From contig WPIO01000009.1 of assembly GCA_009760855.2 (NCBI GenBank), forward strand, positions 8,819,001-8,883,000: a stretch of DNA of 64,000 bases. The letters are read 5' to 3'. How positions within the stretch are numbered: position 1 is the stretch's first letter; each line of letters opens with the position of its first letter. Below, in pieces: positions 34,750-46,892 of the stretch. The notes below the pieces were generated by a model that was not told where the DNA came from, searched no databases, and saw only the letters and a list, made by a program, of their open reading frames with translations. The DNA comes from Cristatella mucedo. Lineage: Eukaryota; Bryozoa; Phylactolaemata; Cristatellidae. The position numbers and the translations under genes were made by a program.

Positions 34750-35620
34750 AGAGATAGAGATAGAGAGAGCGTCGAATCTGTGCCATTTTCTTTTTTCCTC
34801 AGAACATCGAGGAGAAGACCTTTCGGTGGACCCAGTCGATGACTATCTACGATAGTATCAGTCGAGATATAAAACAAAGGTCTAACCGAAAATAAGGGCG
34901 TTTAGTATAGACGTCGTGCCAGTTTTAAGTATGAGCTAGAACAGAGGTTGGACAATTCCGGCATTTGGGCCAGGTAAAGCCAAGCTAGTGCTCCAACACA
35001 GCCTAACGCTCCCCTAGTAATTTATGGTTGGATCCAGTCAAATTGAATCGTCGAAGGTTTTTAAACCTTTAATTACTGCTGGCTGTAGCTCAAGCAGAGG
35101 CCCGCGTTTATATATAGAGCGGATGTCAGGTGTTTGTATGAAACGGAGACGCTTGATCGGAGAGGGCTGACGATGTCTACCCTTGTAATTGCCACTCGAG
35201 TCCGTTGCGTCCGACTGTTGGTTTGTTTGTTTGACCACGCCAATGAGGTGGGCGTGGTTTTCTGCCTGATTACACCTTCTTTGCCTCCAGAAATGGTCTT
35301 GTAATCCGTTAGCCGACCCCTGAGCTAGAGAGACGGCTCAATAGTAAAAAGCGTGCACGATAAATCGGTAATATTAGGATGGAAGTGCTTAAGATTCTTA
35401 GCCGTTGCTAAACTAGAGCCTTAGGCACGGGACATGCGTTATGAAAATCCGTGGCTAAGACATAATGAGGAGCCACGGAAGTTACGATTAGTTGGCTTTA
35501 TCCTGGGGTTCGAGCTGTACCGCTGCGAGACGTAGCCCAATGTGGTTTCGAATATAATCTTTTACCCTAACTGCAAAGACATCTCAGTGGCACCGTTGCA
35601 GAATCTACCAAAAAATTATT
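34750..35620. other. No recognisable gene
   Basis: Short GATAGA repeat at 34745-34770, otherwise anonymous. Confidence 0.4.
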
Positions 35621-35624
35621 TGAC

Positions 35625-35815
35625 CGATTTAGCAGCATCATTTGTATAGCAGCGGTAAGAGCAGCCGTACAGAGGCAATTACCACTGCTTGTAGTGAGCA
35701 ATTGTGGATCGCCTCACTAGATGGCTGGAAGCCATGACCTGGATCATGGAGAGAAGAGCAGCTTAGCTCTCGGGAGCCCGAGAGCTCAGCTCTACGGCTA
35801 CCACTGAGCCGATTA
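35625..35815 (-). mobile_element. SINE-1 copy, diverged
   Basis: Reversed tail 'ccgatttagcagcatcatttgtatagc', body 'accactgcttgtagtgagc', and a head that has diverged and carries inserted sequence. Confidence 0.65.
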
Positions 35816-36480
35816 CGATAATCAAGCTCAGATGCCACAAGCGATCATCTGGCTGGCCACTGATCCACTGTCCCGTGCGGTTACTGGGGGTATACTGACC
35901 ACCTCCGTCCATTGCCAAATTAGCAGCTGCCTCCCTCCCAAGTCACTCCTCGCGCGGCAGCCGGTACGAATGAATAGGAGCCGTGTACGTATGCATTCCG
36001 AAGTCCAACATTTCTATTCGTCTATGCGCACGATAAGTCGCCAATCTCACTTAGCTGCCAGTGCGGCAACCGTCTGCTAGGTAGTGGGTGGCTGTCACTG
36101 TCATGACTGTAAGCTAGCCACTAGAGATTGGTGTTGGCCTAGCAATTTTGTCAGCCAATTGGAGAAAATATTGATGCCCGATCAAGAGGCAGGTATCAGC
36201 AAACACGAATACCACAGCCCCATGCGGCAGCAGAGGATATTGGTACGGCCGATTTAATGAACATATCGTGAAGGCAATCCTCTTGGCGCTATCTTACCAA
36301 GAAAAGGGTACGAGACCTCGTGTGTCTACCTTTTAAGGAGGCCGAATTTACTTGTAGAGTCGTACGTCGGTTCAACTGTTTCATAGCCATACGCCGAATC
36401 TCTTAATGTAAAATATCCTTAGCTTATACAGCGCCCTTAATTTACGCCGGGCTTTTTATAAATTTGATAATTAAAGAACT
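35816..36480. other. No recognisable gene
   Basis: Anonymous. Confidence 0.4.
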
Positions 36481-36785
36481 CGATACGGCTAAAGCGCAGT
36501 TTGGAGCGAACTCGACCTCCACTCTCGCGTCTTTTTCGCACCTGGAGGCTGGCGTTCGGTTGCCGGATTCGGAGGCGGCTGCTTCTCGAGCCGTCGGTCG
36601 CGGCGATCCTTGGTGACGTTTTCGCCGTCGGTGAAGCCGCCCGGCAGCGGTTGGCCGTAAGCGGCTCATGTCAGCAGTAGTCGCCAGCGACACCGAGCCG
36701 ACCGGCCGAGCCGACCGAGATGAACGTGCGGTTCAGATAGCCGTCGCTGACGCTAAGCAGTGGCACGACGACCCGATGGGGTGGC
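36480..36785. other. Small GC-rich patch
   Basis: CpG-dense. A minus-strand frame (36442-36693) is arginine and alanine rich without a motif. Confidence 0.45.
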
Positions 36786-36865
36786 AGAGCGAGGGAACTT
36801 AATCTTTCTTCAGGCGCTTCATATACGCCACGGGGCTCGAGGCCAGCACCTTAACCGTGGGCGGC
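36786..36865 (-). mobile_element. SINE-2 fragment
   Basis: Reversed tail 'gaacttaatctttcttcagg' followed by 'ggggctcgagg' (B box remnant) and 'caccttaacc' (A-box side). Confidence 0.65.
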
Positions 36866-36869
36866 CATT

Positions 36870-38390
36870 ACTGGCCGGACAATCCGGTGTCGAATCCGTA
36901 AGTTACAAAAACAAACCAGACGGGCCTGGCCAATTGGACCTACGCCAAGGGCTGTGTGCAGTCCACCCGTCTGGATCTCTACTTGATTTAACCAATTGCT
37001 AAGCCCGTCTATGCCTAAGCCTTCACTTGCTGCATTTCTAGGCCATGCTAGTAACTGTCTGATGCCGGCAGCCGCTCGATGCTTCTTGATAATATCTTCG
37101 GCGGCCCTAGTTCTGCCGAACTAACCATTAACTAATTAACCATTTTCCAAAATTTTAATTCAGCATGCCCAACAAGCTTGAGTTATGCACGTATAATACT
37201 GCGACAGCACACCACCTTTCCTAATTTTCTCTGACGGGAGGTTTTACAAATGAATCACAAGCCAAACATTTCTGGATATGGCATGCCTAGTGCCACCAGC
37301 AATCAGCTTAGTTCCTTGGGAGTTGATTTCCATAAGCCGTAAGCTAGTCAGCAAAACATTCGCAGCTGATTGCATCCCGGCGATACGTGTCCCCAGCCGT
37401 CGGGCCATCACCTACTAACTACACTTCGCAGGATGTGGCTGAGTATCCAGACCGGCCGTCGTGGCAAGAATGCCTAAAAAGCTGTACAGCCGCGAGTCGT
37501 AGCCTGCTTGCTTGCGTCATCCCTCGGCAGTCAGCTCACTAGCATGCGAAGGTTAGTGCATTTCCCAACGGCATGACATTTCAGAGCCATCACACAACTG
37601 GGCCATAACTTCCTGGTGCACACTGGTACAATGCTGCAGCGCCATTGCACGGTTACTCTAAAAAGAGTCTAGCAATAAATATTGCCGCGGTTCGGTACAC
37701 TAGCTAAGAGGAAGAACCGATCGAAATATTTGGCCTTCCAAAGCAGCACTAGGAAAAACCAAGCGCAACACAACTGAGCTGGCGTCCTCGGACTCGGGAC
37801 GATAGAAAACAAAACAAAACTAGATGCCAGCACAGGAGCACATTTCGCATTGATTATGGCTTCCATCTTCAACAGCGCTGAACTATGTGGTCCTTTGTGC
37901 AGTGGAATGACGGGCCAGCTCGATTTCGGCGGTCGCCAGGACCGCATATAAGCCTGCCTCTGTCACCGGCGGCTAAGCACGCACCTGAGTTCCGGTCGCC
38001 AAGATGGCGCCTCGGCTCGAGCCGCAGCAACTGCTGGCTGGCTCCGCGGCATGCAGAGTTCGAGATGACCACCCGCGACTGAGTTTTCGAGGATGTCTTT
38101 CGAATGCATCCAGCAGACCGAGCTATCGGCGGCGGCCAGCTGTCCAGCTCCCTCCGGCGCAGCTGCAATGCCGTCTCGAGGCCTCCCGACAGGATGGACA
38201 CGCACGGGTGGGTGCCAACCGAGATCCCCTTGACAGGCGACTGGCTCGGCAAGGAGGACGGCCCCTCCCCCTGGGAAGGTGGATTGCCTGCGGTCACGAG
38301 GCAGCCGACGACACTTCCCGGGTGGAGGCGGCAGACGAGCTCGACCCGGCAACTTTGGATTTCTCGGCTGGATGAGGAGATAGCACCAGC
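36870..38390. other. No recognisable gene; downstream of sif
   Basis: Anonymous intergenic or 3' UTR sequence. Poly(A) signals for sif would lie here, but none can be assigned with confidence. Confidence 0.4.
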
Positions 38391-38393
38391 GCG

Positions 38394-38432
38394 CACGCCC
38401 GGCAAGCATGCCCGGCAAGCATGCCCGGCAAG
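38394..38432. repeat. 13-bp triplication just 3' of the sif stop
   Basis: Three adjacent copies of ca(c/t)gcccggcaag. They begin seven bases past the stop codon on the minus strand. Confidence 0.9.
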
Positions 38433-38438
38433 CGAAGC

Positions 38439-39108
38439 TCAGCACTCGGTGGCAGCCTCGAGGGCACCTGGCGGTGGCGGCAGAAGCGATCGGTGGCTGC
38501 TGCCGCCGCCGCTGCTGCAGCTGCCGTCGAGTTGGACGGCGGTGTCGGGAAAGTCAAACGTCGCCGGTGCGGTCGACGAGCAGTCGACGACGAGCGCCAC
38601 GCTGCCGCCGCAGCTGCTGCTGCAGCCGCTGCCGCTCCCGGGCGACCGCTGCTTCCAAACGGGCGAGTCTGGTGGCTCGTCGGCCGCCGAGGCCTCGAGA
38701 CTGCCCCTGGACGAGTACCCGACGGGGTCTTGACTAGAGTAGACGAGCTTGGCGCCCGTCGAATCCGTGCTGCCAAGGCTGGCGTGCGACAGCGACGCGC
38801 AGTCGGCGTTGGCGGCAGCGTGGGCGCTGTCGACGCTCTGCAGGTCGCCGATCGTCCTCGACCTCTCGGGCACCGGCTCGGCGGCGAGGCTCTCGTGCAC
38901 TTTCTCCAGGTCAAAGTTCATCGAGTACCTGGTCGTGATCTCGAGCGGCGCCCGAGCGGTGCCGCGCACCTGGAAGTCCGCGGCAGAGGAGGCGACTCGA
39001 GGTTTGCCGCCGGCTTGACGGCTGCCGCCCTTGACCGTCATGCGGTCCACGCTCTCCCGGATGACTTGGCGGATGCTTTGTATGAAAGCGTCGCGTATTT
39101 TCACATCG
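38439..39108 (-). CDS. Still life/TIAM Rac GEF: last exon, PH end and C-terminal tail
   Basis: Acceptor tttgcag ends at 39109 and the exon enters in phase 2, completing a glycine codon. The first residues 'DVKIRDAFIQSIRQVIRES' are the closing helix of the second PH domain and closely resemble fly Still life. A tail of about 200 residues follows, rich in serine, alanine and glycine, with 'ITTRYSMNFDLEKVHESL' and poorly conserved stretches. The stop is TGA at 38439-38441. TIAM tails vary greatly between animals, so the end may be genuine, or a further spliced exon could replace the last residues. The protein activates Rac by loading it with GTP, near membranes and in neurons at synaptic sites in flies. 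Confidence 0.88.
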
Positions 39109-40117
39109 CTGCAAACGGGATCGAGGCGTCGGCAAGCGGCACCCCTCTCCAGCTCGCTCGGGGACAACAGCCATGCGAGGCCATGCCGGCCGGCCAGACA
39201 CACAAGCACGACGACACCGACGATGCGAGCAGCAGCAAGAGCAAGCAGCAGACAGAGCGAGCGGAAGTGGAGCCGAATTTCAACTGCTGAATTTCAGGCT
39301 CTGGCAGCAGCTCTGCTGGGCTTCGAGCGCTGTGGCTTGACCACAGAGGAGGCGGCTTCTGGCTTAAGTACGAAGTGAGCTTGCGATGAACAACGAGTGG
39401 CTCCTCCTCTCGACATGAAGGTGAAGCAGAGCAGGCCTCCTCCCCCCCACCGGCAGAGCTCTCTGCACCGCGCGAGAAAGGGGGCGAGCGACCCCCTCCC
39501 CCCCCCCTGCGAACAGAGAACGTTCGGAGCTGGCCGAGTCCGACAAGCTGAAAATCACTACCATCAAAGAATTGGCTGAGCAACAGTCGAGACAAAATCT
39601 TCCCGGCGACGACTTCCCTAGCTCGCTACTACATTGAAAGATGGGTGCTTTGATGTTGCCACCATTCGTTAGATTGGGTAAAAGTAGACTGAAAACAAAC
39701 CAGGGCAGGGCGACAGCTGATAGTCATTTTTCCTAACCCACTAGTACTGTACTTCTGTACTTTGGCTGGCCCAACCGGGGCCTTGCTCAAAGCGATTAGC
39801 ATGGATCGTTGAAATCCCGACCCAATTCCTGAGCCCACGAGACCAGGCACAGGACGAGGCGATTAAGCATGCTGTGATTAAGCATGCTGACATTGTGCAT
39901 GCTACAGCTAGTCATTTGACCATGCCTTCTCTACAGCAGATGCAAAGTGCCTAGAAATAGAATAAGTTCTCTGAGGGCGCTATACACATCAATGTGTTAG
40001 CATTATTATTATTAAGCTGGGGGCGCCATGCGGCAAGGAGCGAGTATGACAAACACAGAAAGATTCTTCGCCAGCAAGAACACGCCAGTACCGAATTGCC
40101 AATGAAAGGAAACTTAC
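39109..40117 (-). other. sif intron with LINE-A tail
   Basis: The intron runs from the donor after 40118 to the acceptor before 39108. It contains a plus-strand LINE-A 3' end (39860-40013). Confidence 0.85.
39860..40013 (+). mobile_element. LINE-A 3' UTR and tail
   Basis: 'gcatgctgacattgtgcatgc', then the terminal hairpin ('aaagtgcctagaaatagaat' to 'gagggcgctatac') and (ATT)n. It sits antisense in a sif intron. Confidence 0.82.
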
Positions 40118-40317
40118 CCGTGTGCCAACAGATAGCTCCTTTCGGCTGCGCGTCCCTCGACCGCTGACTTTAGAAGCAGCAGCTCCCACACTGCGACGTG
40201 AACATGCTCCGTCGGAAGGGTGCGCACTTGCAGGCAGTCGACCGGCATGAAACGTCGCTCCACGATATCGCAGCTGCTGCCGTTAGCTGCCTCGGAGGAG
40301 CGCACAGAGGCGCTGCC
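40118..40317 (-). CDS. Still life/TIAM Rac GEF: PH middle exon
   Basis: Acceptor ctcttgtag before 40317 and donor GTAAGT after 40118. It enters in phase 0 and leaves in phase 2, matching both neighbours. It encodes the middle of the second PH domain: 'RFMPVDCLQVRTLPTEHVHV' then 'AVWELLLLKSAVEGRAAERS' and 'YLLAHG'. The tryptophan in 'VWELL' and the following 'K/RS...' strand match the 'WELIH' strand of TIAM and Still life PH domains. The 200-bp size and both splice sites are clear. This domain packs against the DH domain and helps membrane placement and Rac binding. Confidence 0.92.
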
Positions 40318-41124
40318 CTACAAGAGGCGAGGAGCACCCAAGGTGAGCGGCCGCTGCAGGCCACGGCCGTCAAGGAGCCCGGGGCGAGGTCTCCAACACA
40401 TCTCGAAAGCTCGACGAATCAGAGCACGAGGCATCACCAAGGGTCGACGTCGAGCACAAGCTTCACTGGAAGAAATAAAGAGTCGTACACCGTCTCCATC
40501 AAACGAGCAACAACAAAGAATACAGCAGCGTACGGATGAACCAAGCTCGATGGAAAGGAGACCCAACGTAGTATTGGAGCCTCCAACGTGTGAGCGTGCG
40601 CTTCTGCCCCCTTTACTGCAGACAGAAGTATCACTACAGCCACTCAAGCACGGCAATGTGTCAACGGTAGCTGCTAGCTGCGAGTCTGCCGATGCCCCGT
40701 TGGCCCACATACAGTTGCAAGGCAGCTTCCACCTTGGCAGGCGAATCATTCTCTGCTTTCAACATGGAAAGCTATTGCTTTCTGAGACTGCCGCCGCCGC
40801 TCAGCCAATGGGGATACTTTATTCCTGCTGCTAGCAATTTGTCAAAGGAAAACGAGAGATTCACGTCTCACCTTCGATCAGGATCGTGACTTCAGCAACG
40901 ACATTAGAAGAGTACCACCGGAATGATCGAGCTATGCCGTCTTTTCTAGGTGGCAGTTCCAACAATGCAGTCTCGAATACTGTCAGGGTAGCTGCCCACG
41001 GCTCGGCACACCGATGCAGTGAAGCCGGTAAGGCATACATGGCACGCTATTTACATTCGGGCTATTCGGGGTGGGGGTTACAAGTTTCTTTAAAAGATTG
41101 CACAGATGGGCGATTCCAGCTCTG

Positions 41125-41430
<306 letters not shown>

Positions 41431-41902
41431 AATATCGGTATCGCCCCTTGCCACACTCAAGATTTCGGCTTACTGCCGGTGTTCGAGTCTTTTGCATTCT
41501 GCCAATTGTACAGAACAGCCTGGAGTAGGCCGGGGCAAGCAGAAGCCAACGTCGAGGCCAACGCTTCTGTCATCGAAACCGAAAAAAAAATGTCGGGATT
41601 GTACTCCCTTGAGCAAGCAGCACGGTAGGACGACTGCACCACTCGTACCATCGCCCCCAACTTCTTCTGCAACTGACATTGATCTCAGTGAGTCCATAGC
41701 AACCTCATGCCTTGGCATCGTGCATGCCACACGACCCACATCTAGCTATTTCTCGCCACAGCCTTTGGACCACACATGTGAGAAGATCAAATGCAATTAA
41801 ATCTGACGTCACAAATGGGACCGAAGACACTCATATTACTCCTGCCGAAGCTCGAAAATCTCTCTCTCTCTCTGTCTCTGTCTGTCTCTCTCTGTCTCTC
41901 AC

Positions 41903-42534
41903 CTTGCCCTTCTTTTTCGGCTTTGGCTTTTCTTGACACAGGAAAACGATGCCGTTTTTGAAGACAAAGACGGTGGTGACATGCACGCATCCTTTCCTCG
42001 GCTTGCTGACGGTGTCCAACGCATTGAGCCATTCGGCCTCGCCGTAGTAGTCCAAATCGCCCACGTTGATCTCCACCTTGCGACGCCGGTCGCTCAACAA
42101 AGCCACGCGACCGGCGGCATCTCTCTCGGACATCGAGGGCGATGAGATGCCCGGTGCGGCACCTCGCCCCTTCGTGGCCGCAGCAGGCGTGCCGCCGTTG
42201 ATCATCTGCTGCTGTTGGTGGCGATGGTGGTGCTGGGACGACGGCTCGTGGCGATTGAGCTGGCGCATCAGCTCGTCAAATTCATGCCCGTACTCCTCGT
42301 AGATCTTCTGCATCTCGTTGATGTGCTCTGCCACCTTCTCCATGCTGCCGAGCGCCTCACTGAGGTGCTCCTGCTCGTCCGAGCCAGCCTGCGCCAGGTT
42401 TCTCAGCTGGGCGAGCAGCAGTGGGTACTTGAGCACGCGCTGGATCGGCTTGATGAGATACGACTCCAGCGTCGCCGAGTGCTGCTGCCTGGGATTGCGA
42501 GCGCGCAAGAACTCTTTCAGCTGAGGGTTCTCCT
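41903..42534 (-). CDS. Still life/TIAM Rac GEF: DH end and PH start
   Basis: The acceptor (cttgtttgcag) ends at 42535 and the donor GTGAGA follows 41903. Enters in phase 1, leaves in phase 0. It starts '[20 protein letters not shown]' and continues '[20 protein letters not shown]', the most conserved helix of DH domains (CR3), then '[20 protein letters not shown]'. Between the DH and PH domains is an insertion of about 50 residues with a histidine/glutamine run and low-complexity Ala/Gly/Ser. The PH domain then starts at '[16 protein letters not shown]' and reaches '[20 protein letters not shown]'. The donor is immediately followed by GA-rich repeat in the intron. Confidence 0.95.
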
Positions 42535-44610
42535 CTGCAAACAAGAGACGGTTCCGCATGAAGAGACCACCCGCAATCCGCTCTGCCCGAGCTGTCAGCA
42601 CAAGCCTCTGTCCACAGCGCCGGTGCTGGCGCCAAGCTGCCTGGACGCGAGACTAACCGCAGCTCCAGCTAACACTTTCTAAGGCAGTGGCAAAGCGGCA
42701 TCTGTTGTGAAATGTCACCACAACAAACTAATAGATAGATTGGCACCAAGTACGAACGCAGCTGAAATCCCGGTAGCCTGCGCGGCTAGGTCAAACAAAA
42801 GCATGCATCCGCTGTCTTATTAGTGGTCGATCGGTTTTTCCAAAGAAATGCACTCACCGGCATGCCCGCAGTATGACGAAGCATGCCAGACATAGGATAC
42901 TTCAATGACGTTATGTTGGGCTCATTGCATTTGCTTGGCACACTTGCTCAACTGCACTTACTCACACTGCTCCAGCAACTCTCAGAAGGAGGAAAAGTAT
43001 AGGTAACTATCCAGAGATTGCATGTCTTGCATATCTTGCAAGATTGCATATCTTGATCGTGGCGTGGGAGCATTTAGGTAATAGTAAAAAAAACAATTGA
43101 GTATTTTGTATAGCATCCTACGATAACCAAATCTCTCTCCGGTGGTTTGCAACTTGCTTCAAGAGAAGTAGTAATGAAAAATGAATAACAAGCAAGGCAT
43201 CATGCTTGGACAATCGTGCAAAAGCTAGCACGCACCATGGTTAGACAAGTATGTAAAAGACCACAAGAGGATATTAAGTAGGTGGCCACCGATTAGTAGG
43301 AATAGAGAGACTACCCGGAGGGACGGCAGAGCTTTATACTGAATTTTGCTGCAGAGCGGAAAGCGAAAGGAAAACTTTGAAACGGCATTTAGAGACAGCC
43401 TCAGCATGCTAAAACCTCAAGCCACTAAGGCATATAAAGGAGTGCTGCGATTTACTTATGGATAAAGTGCAACCAACACTGCCTCGGGTGCCTAACGGTG
43501 CTAACTTGGTGCATGACTTGCAGTTCACTTTCGACACCGCTGCTGCTGCTGCGATCGGTTTAGAGGCGCTCGATCAGCTAGCACTATATCAGTTATACAA
43601 TAATTCGTATGTGCATGGCGATGCCTGAATCGATTCACTTTCATAATGTCTACAGCAATTCGAAAAGAAAACCACGACGATATTTCACGTCCACTCCGTG
43701 ATGTTTGGTGGAGCTAGCATCCCTGACCCAAGGCAGTCCAACTCTAGTGCTGATCAAGGAACGGGTAGATCAATGTCCGTGACGTTTGCCTTGTGCAAAG
43801 TGCCGAATGGCTTGCGTGTCAACAAATGTCCTCGCAGATTAAGGATTGCTTTGAGTAGCAAAGGGTCACTCCTGGCAGTCCCCGTTGGCCATTTAGTTGT
43901 AAATTATTCGAGTTCGTGCCTAGCGGCAGCGTTGACTTTGGAATTTGCTTGCTCATAGAATCGCTTTAAGCCGATAAGTGCATTTCGGTGTGATAGATCT
44001 CAAAAAACGACTTTACGTCGGTTTCTGACCGGTTTGCTCAGATTTTGCATAGATTTTGCCAAAAGCTTTAGGCTAATTCCGCTTGGCCCATGCCCAACTT
44101 TGTCAAGTTATTGTATTATTTAGTTATTTTGCAGATTCCTTGATGTGAGGCATGCTGCCTAGATATAGGTTCTGTATCCAACCAACAACACTCTGGTGCT
44201 AACGAAAACGCTGTCGCGCCCCTTGCTTGCCAGGAGAGGGAGGTATTGAGCCTGCCCGCGCGGACCCTGCTGCAGCTATGGGCCAAGCGACATCGGCCGA
44301 TTGGGATTGGAAAACAAACGTCCTACGACACGAGTACTCTATCATCGCCGATGACGTCTGCGACTGGTGAATTCATTTCGCTTAAACAGCAGTTACAGGG
44401 GAGGGGGAAGGCAACAGAGCCGATCGATTAGCACCGTCCTAAAATCCACCGGCTCAGTCTCACCATGCATGGCAGGTCCACAGCTGCTTCTTTTGCTACC
44501 CCACTCTCAATGCAAAGTCGCCTAATGTAACCACACATCACCCATAAATGTAGGGGGTGTGGCGTTCAGGCAAGGCTCAGCTGCAGCACAACATGCAAAT
44601 GCCAACTCAC
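42535..44610 (-). other. sif intron
   Basis: About 2.1 kb. No SINE or LINE was recognised. Short frames at 43225-43407 and 43698-43958 have no motif. Confidence 0.75.
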
Positions 44611-44719
44611 CAGTGGCAAACACTTTCTGTGCTCGAGAATGACTTGCGCAGAAAGAGCTGTACAGCCTGAAGTGGTTGGCATAGTATAAGAATGAGCCAG
44701 CTATCGAGTGAAGTACGCC
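44611..44719 (-). CDS. Still life/TIAM Rac GEF: short DH exon
   Basis: This 109-bp exon is too short to stand out as an open frame. Acceptor tttaatttcag lies before 44719 and donor GTGAGT after 44611. Enters in phase 0 and leaves in phase 1, joining both neighbours exactly. It encodes '[20 protein letters not shown]' then '[16 protein letters not shown]', which aligns with 'SLGGSFLYYADHFKLYSGFC' of TIAM proteins (CR2 region of the DH domain). I chose the borders because both splice sites and both phases agree. Confidence 0.95.
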
Positions 44720-46534
44720 CTGAAATTAAAAGTCAGCTGTGCAGAAACATCACTCAGTACAACATCTTGCTAAGAATCCATGGGCTTAACTGCTTCCATT
44801 ATTAAGGTCAGCAGTTGCCATCAGATTCGATACAATAATATGGATAGACATGCATTAAAAGCATGCTGCATATCCACACGAGTTTACATACATATGAGAA
44901 TTTACAGGCAGGCCTCTGGCACATGCAATCACAGCTGTGATTGGCAAGCTAAGGACCCCTCCTTCAGGACAAGAAGCCCCCCACCACACCAGAGATGCAA
45001 CCCATCACATCAGCTTACAGAGCTGTTCAGCTGTTCGCTATGTGCCAACTGCTAATTAAGCGAAGCACTACAAATTAAGTGCGAGCAGCATGATCTGCAT
45101 GCAGTGTGACCTGCATGCACCACTGCACGGCACAGTATTAGCTTTCAATGAGGAAGGAGTGCACGTTTGTGCAGGATCTCATTCCTCAGCAATGAGGCTG
45201 GCATTAAAGTGACTCAGAAAGACTCCATCCTAGTGTAGTCACCGTGCGGTATAGTATGCTGCAATAGCGTGACAGTATACCCTACATCCATGATCACGAA
45301 TAACTGACCAGAGATCAGCATTTCCAATCGGCAACGGAATTGCAGCAGGACCAGCCAACTTTCGAAGGACCGAACCTGTGCACAATACTGTAAGCTGCCA
45401 TAACCTGAAGAAAGCATGCAGCCCTTGAAACAAATATGTGGGGCATAGGTAACCACTGCAAATTGACGTTAGTCGCATGCAGGCCATGACATATGCATAA
45501 AAACCCGACAGCACTTTCAAAGCTTGTTCATGTGCGAGGCGTGAGAGCAAAAAAGCCCCAGAAGCAAGAACAGAGACGCAGGAAGACGATGAAAGGGCGA
45601 TGAGGAAAATGCAGGGTCGACTGCACTGACACAAAGGCAAAATCTGCTCATTCGAACAGATCGCCGGTATCTAACCGGCTGAGCCATCGAGGACAGTGAG
45701 GAGCCCAGAATGACAGCACAAAGAATCTATTGTGGGCTTCATTTGCAGACTGGTGGTGAAGATAAGGTAGCAATGAAAAGCTTGTTTACAAAGCACTAAC
45801 GGCACCTTTATTTAGGCCTTCCCAGCCAGGATGTTGGTAGGTCCTCGTGAGGCAGAAGAGTCTGCTGGGCCAGAGCAAGAAACAGGCAGGAAGCAGCCAA
45901 CCGAGGCAATCTGTTGCCAAGGCAGCTCAGCTAGCTCTGAGGGAGGGCGGCTAGCAGCTTGATTCACCGGAGCTCATTAGACCGTCAGCGAACATCGGAT
46001 TCTTGGCCAAACAAAACTCATCATTGCCAATAATTTGCTAAGGTCCAACAGCCAGCCGACGGTGAGTAGAGAGCCTGCTAGGATTAAACTTAGAATGGAC
46101 CTTGCAGTTGCGGCACGAATTCGCTCTGCGATCTGCACGACTAGGCACGACTTTCCTTCGGATTCTCTTGCTTATTCTTCCCAGCTGGGGCCTCTTGAAA
46201 AACACAGTGCACTCTCCTAGCAAATCGAAACCAGCATGAATCTCCTGGCAACGGAATGCTGTTTAGGTTTGGGCCACTATTCGAGTCGAATTTCTACTCC
46301 ATTGCATTTTTAGCTTGAGGCTCGGGCAATGCACACAACAATTCCCACCAGGCAATCAATACAATGATGCAGAAGTCTTGCCAGCAGAAGGTCTGCTAAT
46401 GCCAGAATACGTTCTGTGCCACACTACGGTTCTTGCAAAATTCAGCATTTTCTTTCATGCCTCATCTTAGGGACACTCAAAGAGTCAGATCTTGTTATGA
46501 GTCTCTCTTCTCGACCCAAGACACGGGCTCGTGT

Positions 46535-46640
46535 AGAGCAGTGGGCAATTCTTTATTGCACTTTATTGCACTGCAAGCGATGGTAATAGCCGTTACGGCT
46601 CTTCTGCCGATATACAAACGAGGCCGTTGAATCAGTCTTA
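46535..46640 (+). mobile_element. SINE-1 fragment, body and tail
   Basis: 'gggcaattctttattgcac' (with an internal 11-base duplication 'actttattgc'), body 'ctgcaagcgatggtaatagc', tail 'ctgccgatatacaaacgagg'. No tRNA head. Confidence 0.75.
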
Positions 46641-46717
46641 ACCTTTGATACAGACTGAGCTTCGTGCATGCAATCTACGTCCAGCAGGCTGAGCAAAACT
46701 GCATGCACGACACTATG

Positions 46718-46892
46718 GAGAGCCGTGATGGTACACCAGGTAAGGCGGTTGCTTTCACGACCTCGGTCCCGAGGTCGTGGGTTCGATTCCTGCGGTTGGC
46801 GATTCTTTATTGCCACTGCAAGCGGTGGTGATAGCCGTAAAGGCTCTTCTGTCGCTATACAAAAAGAGGCTGTTTAATCAGCTAGGATTTAT
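46718..46892 (+). mobile_element. SINE-1, full-length reference copy
   Basis: Head 'agccgtgatggtacaccagg', B box 'gggttcgattcctgcgg' near 46780, body 'gccactgcaagcggtggtg', the small palindrome 'agccgtaaaggct', then 'gtcgctatac' and end 'gaggctgtttaatcagct'. This is the clearest example of the family. It has no poly(A) or simple-repeat tail apart from a T/A-rich stretch after the end. Confidence 0.9.

Noticed and set aside
38421-39290. 289-codon plus-strand frame opposite the last sif exon
   Set aside because: Shadow of the GC-rich minus-strand coding exon, whose product matches Still life.
46770-46800. tRNA genes at the B-box-like sites
   Set aside because: The sites recur in SINE-1 and SINE-2 with element bodies attached and diverged A boxes; they are SINE heads, not free tRNA genes.
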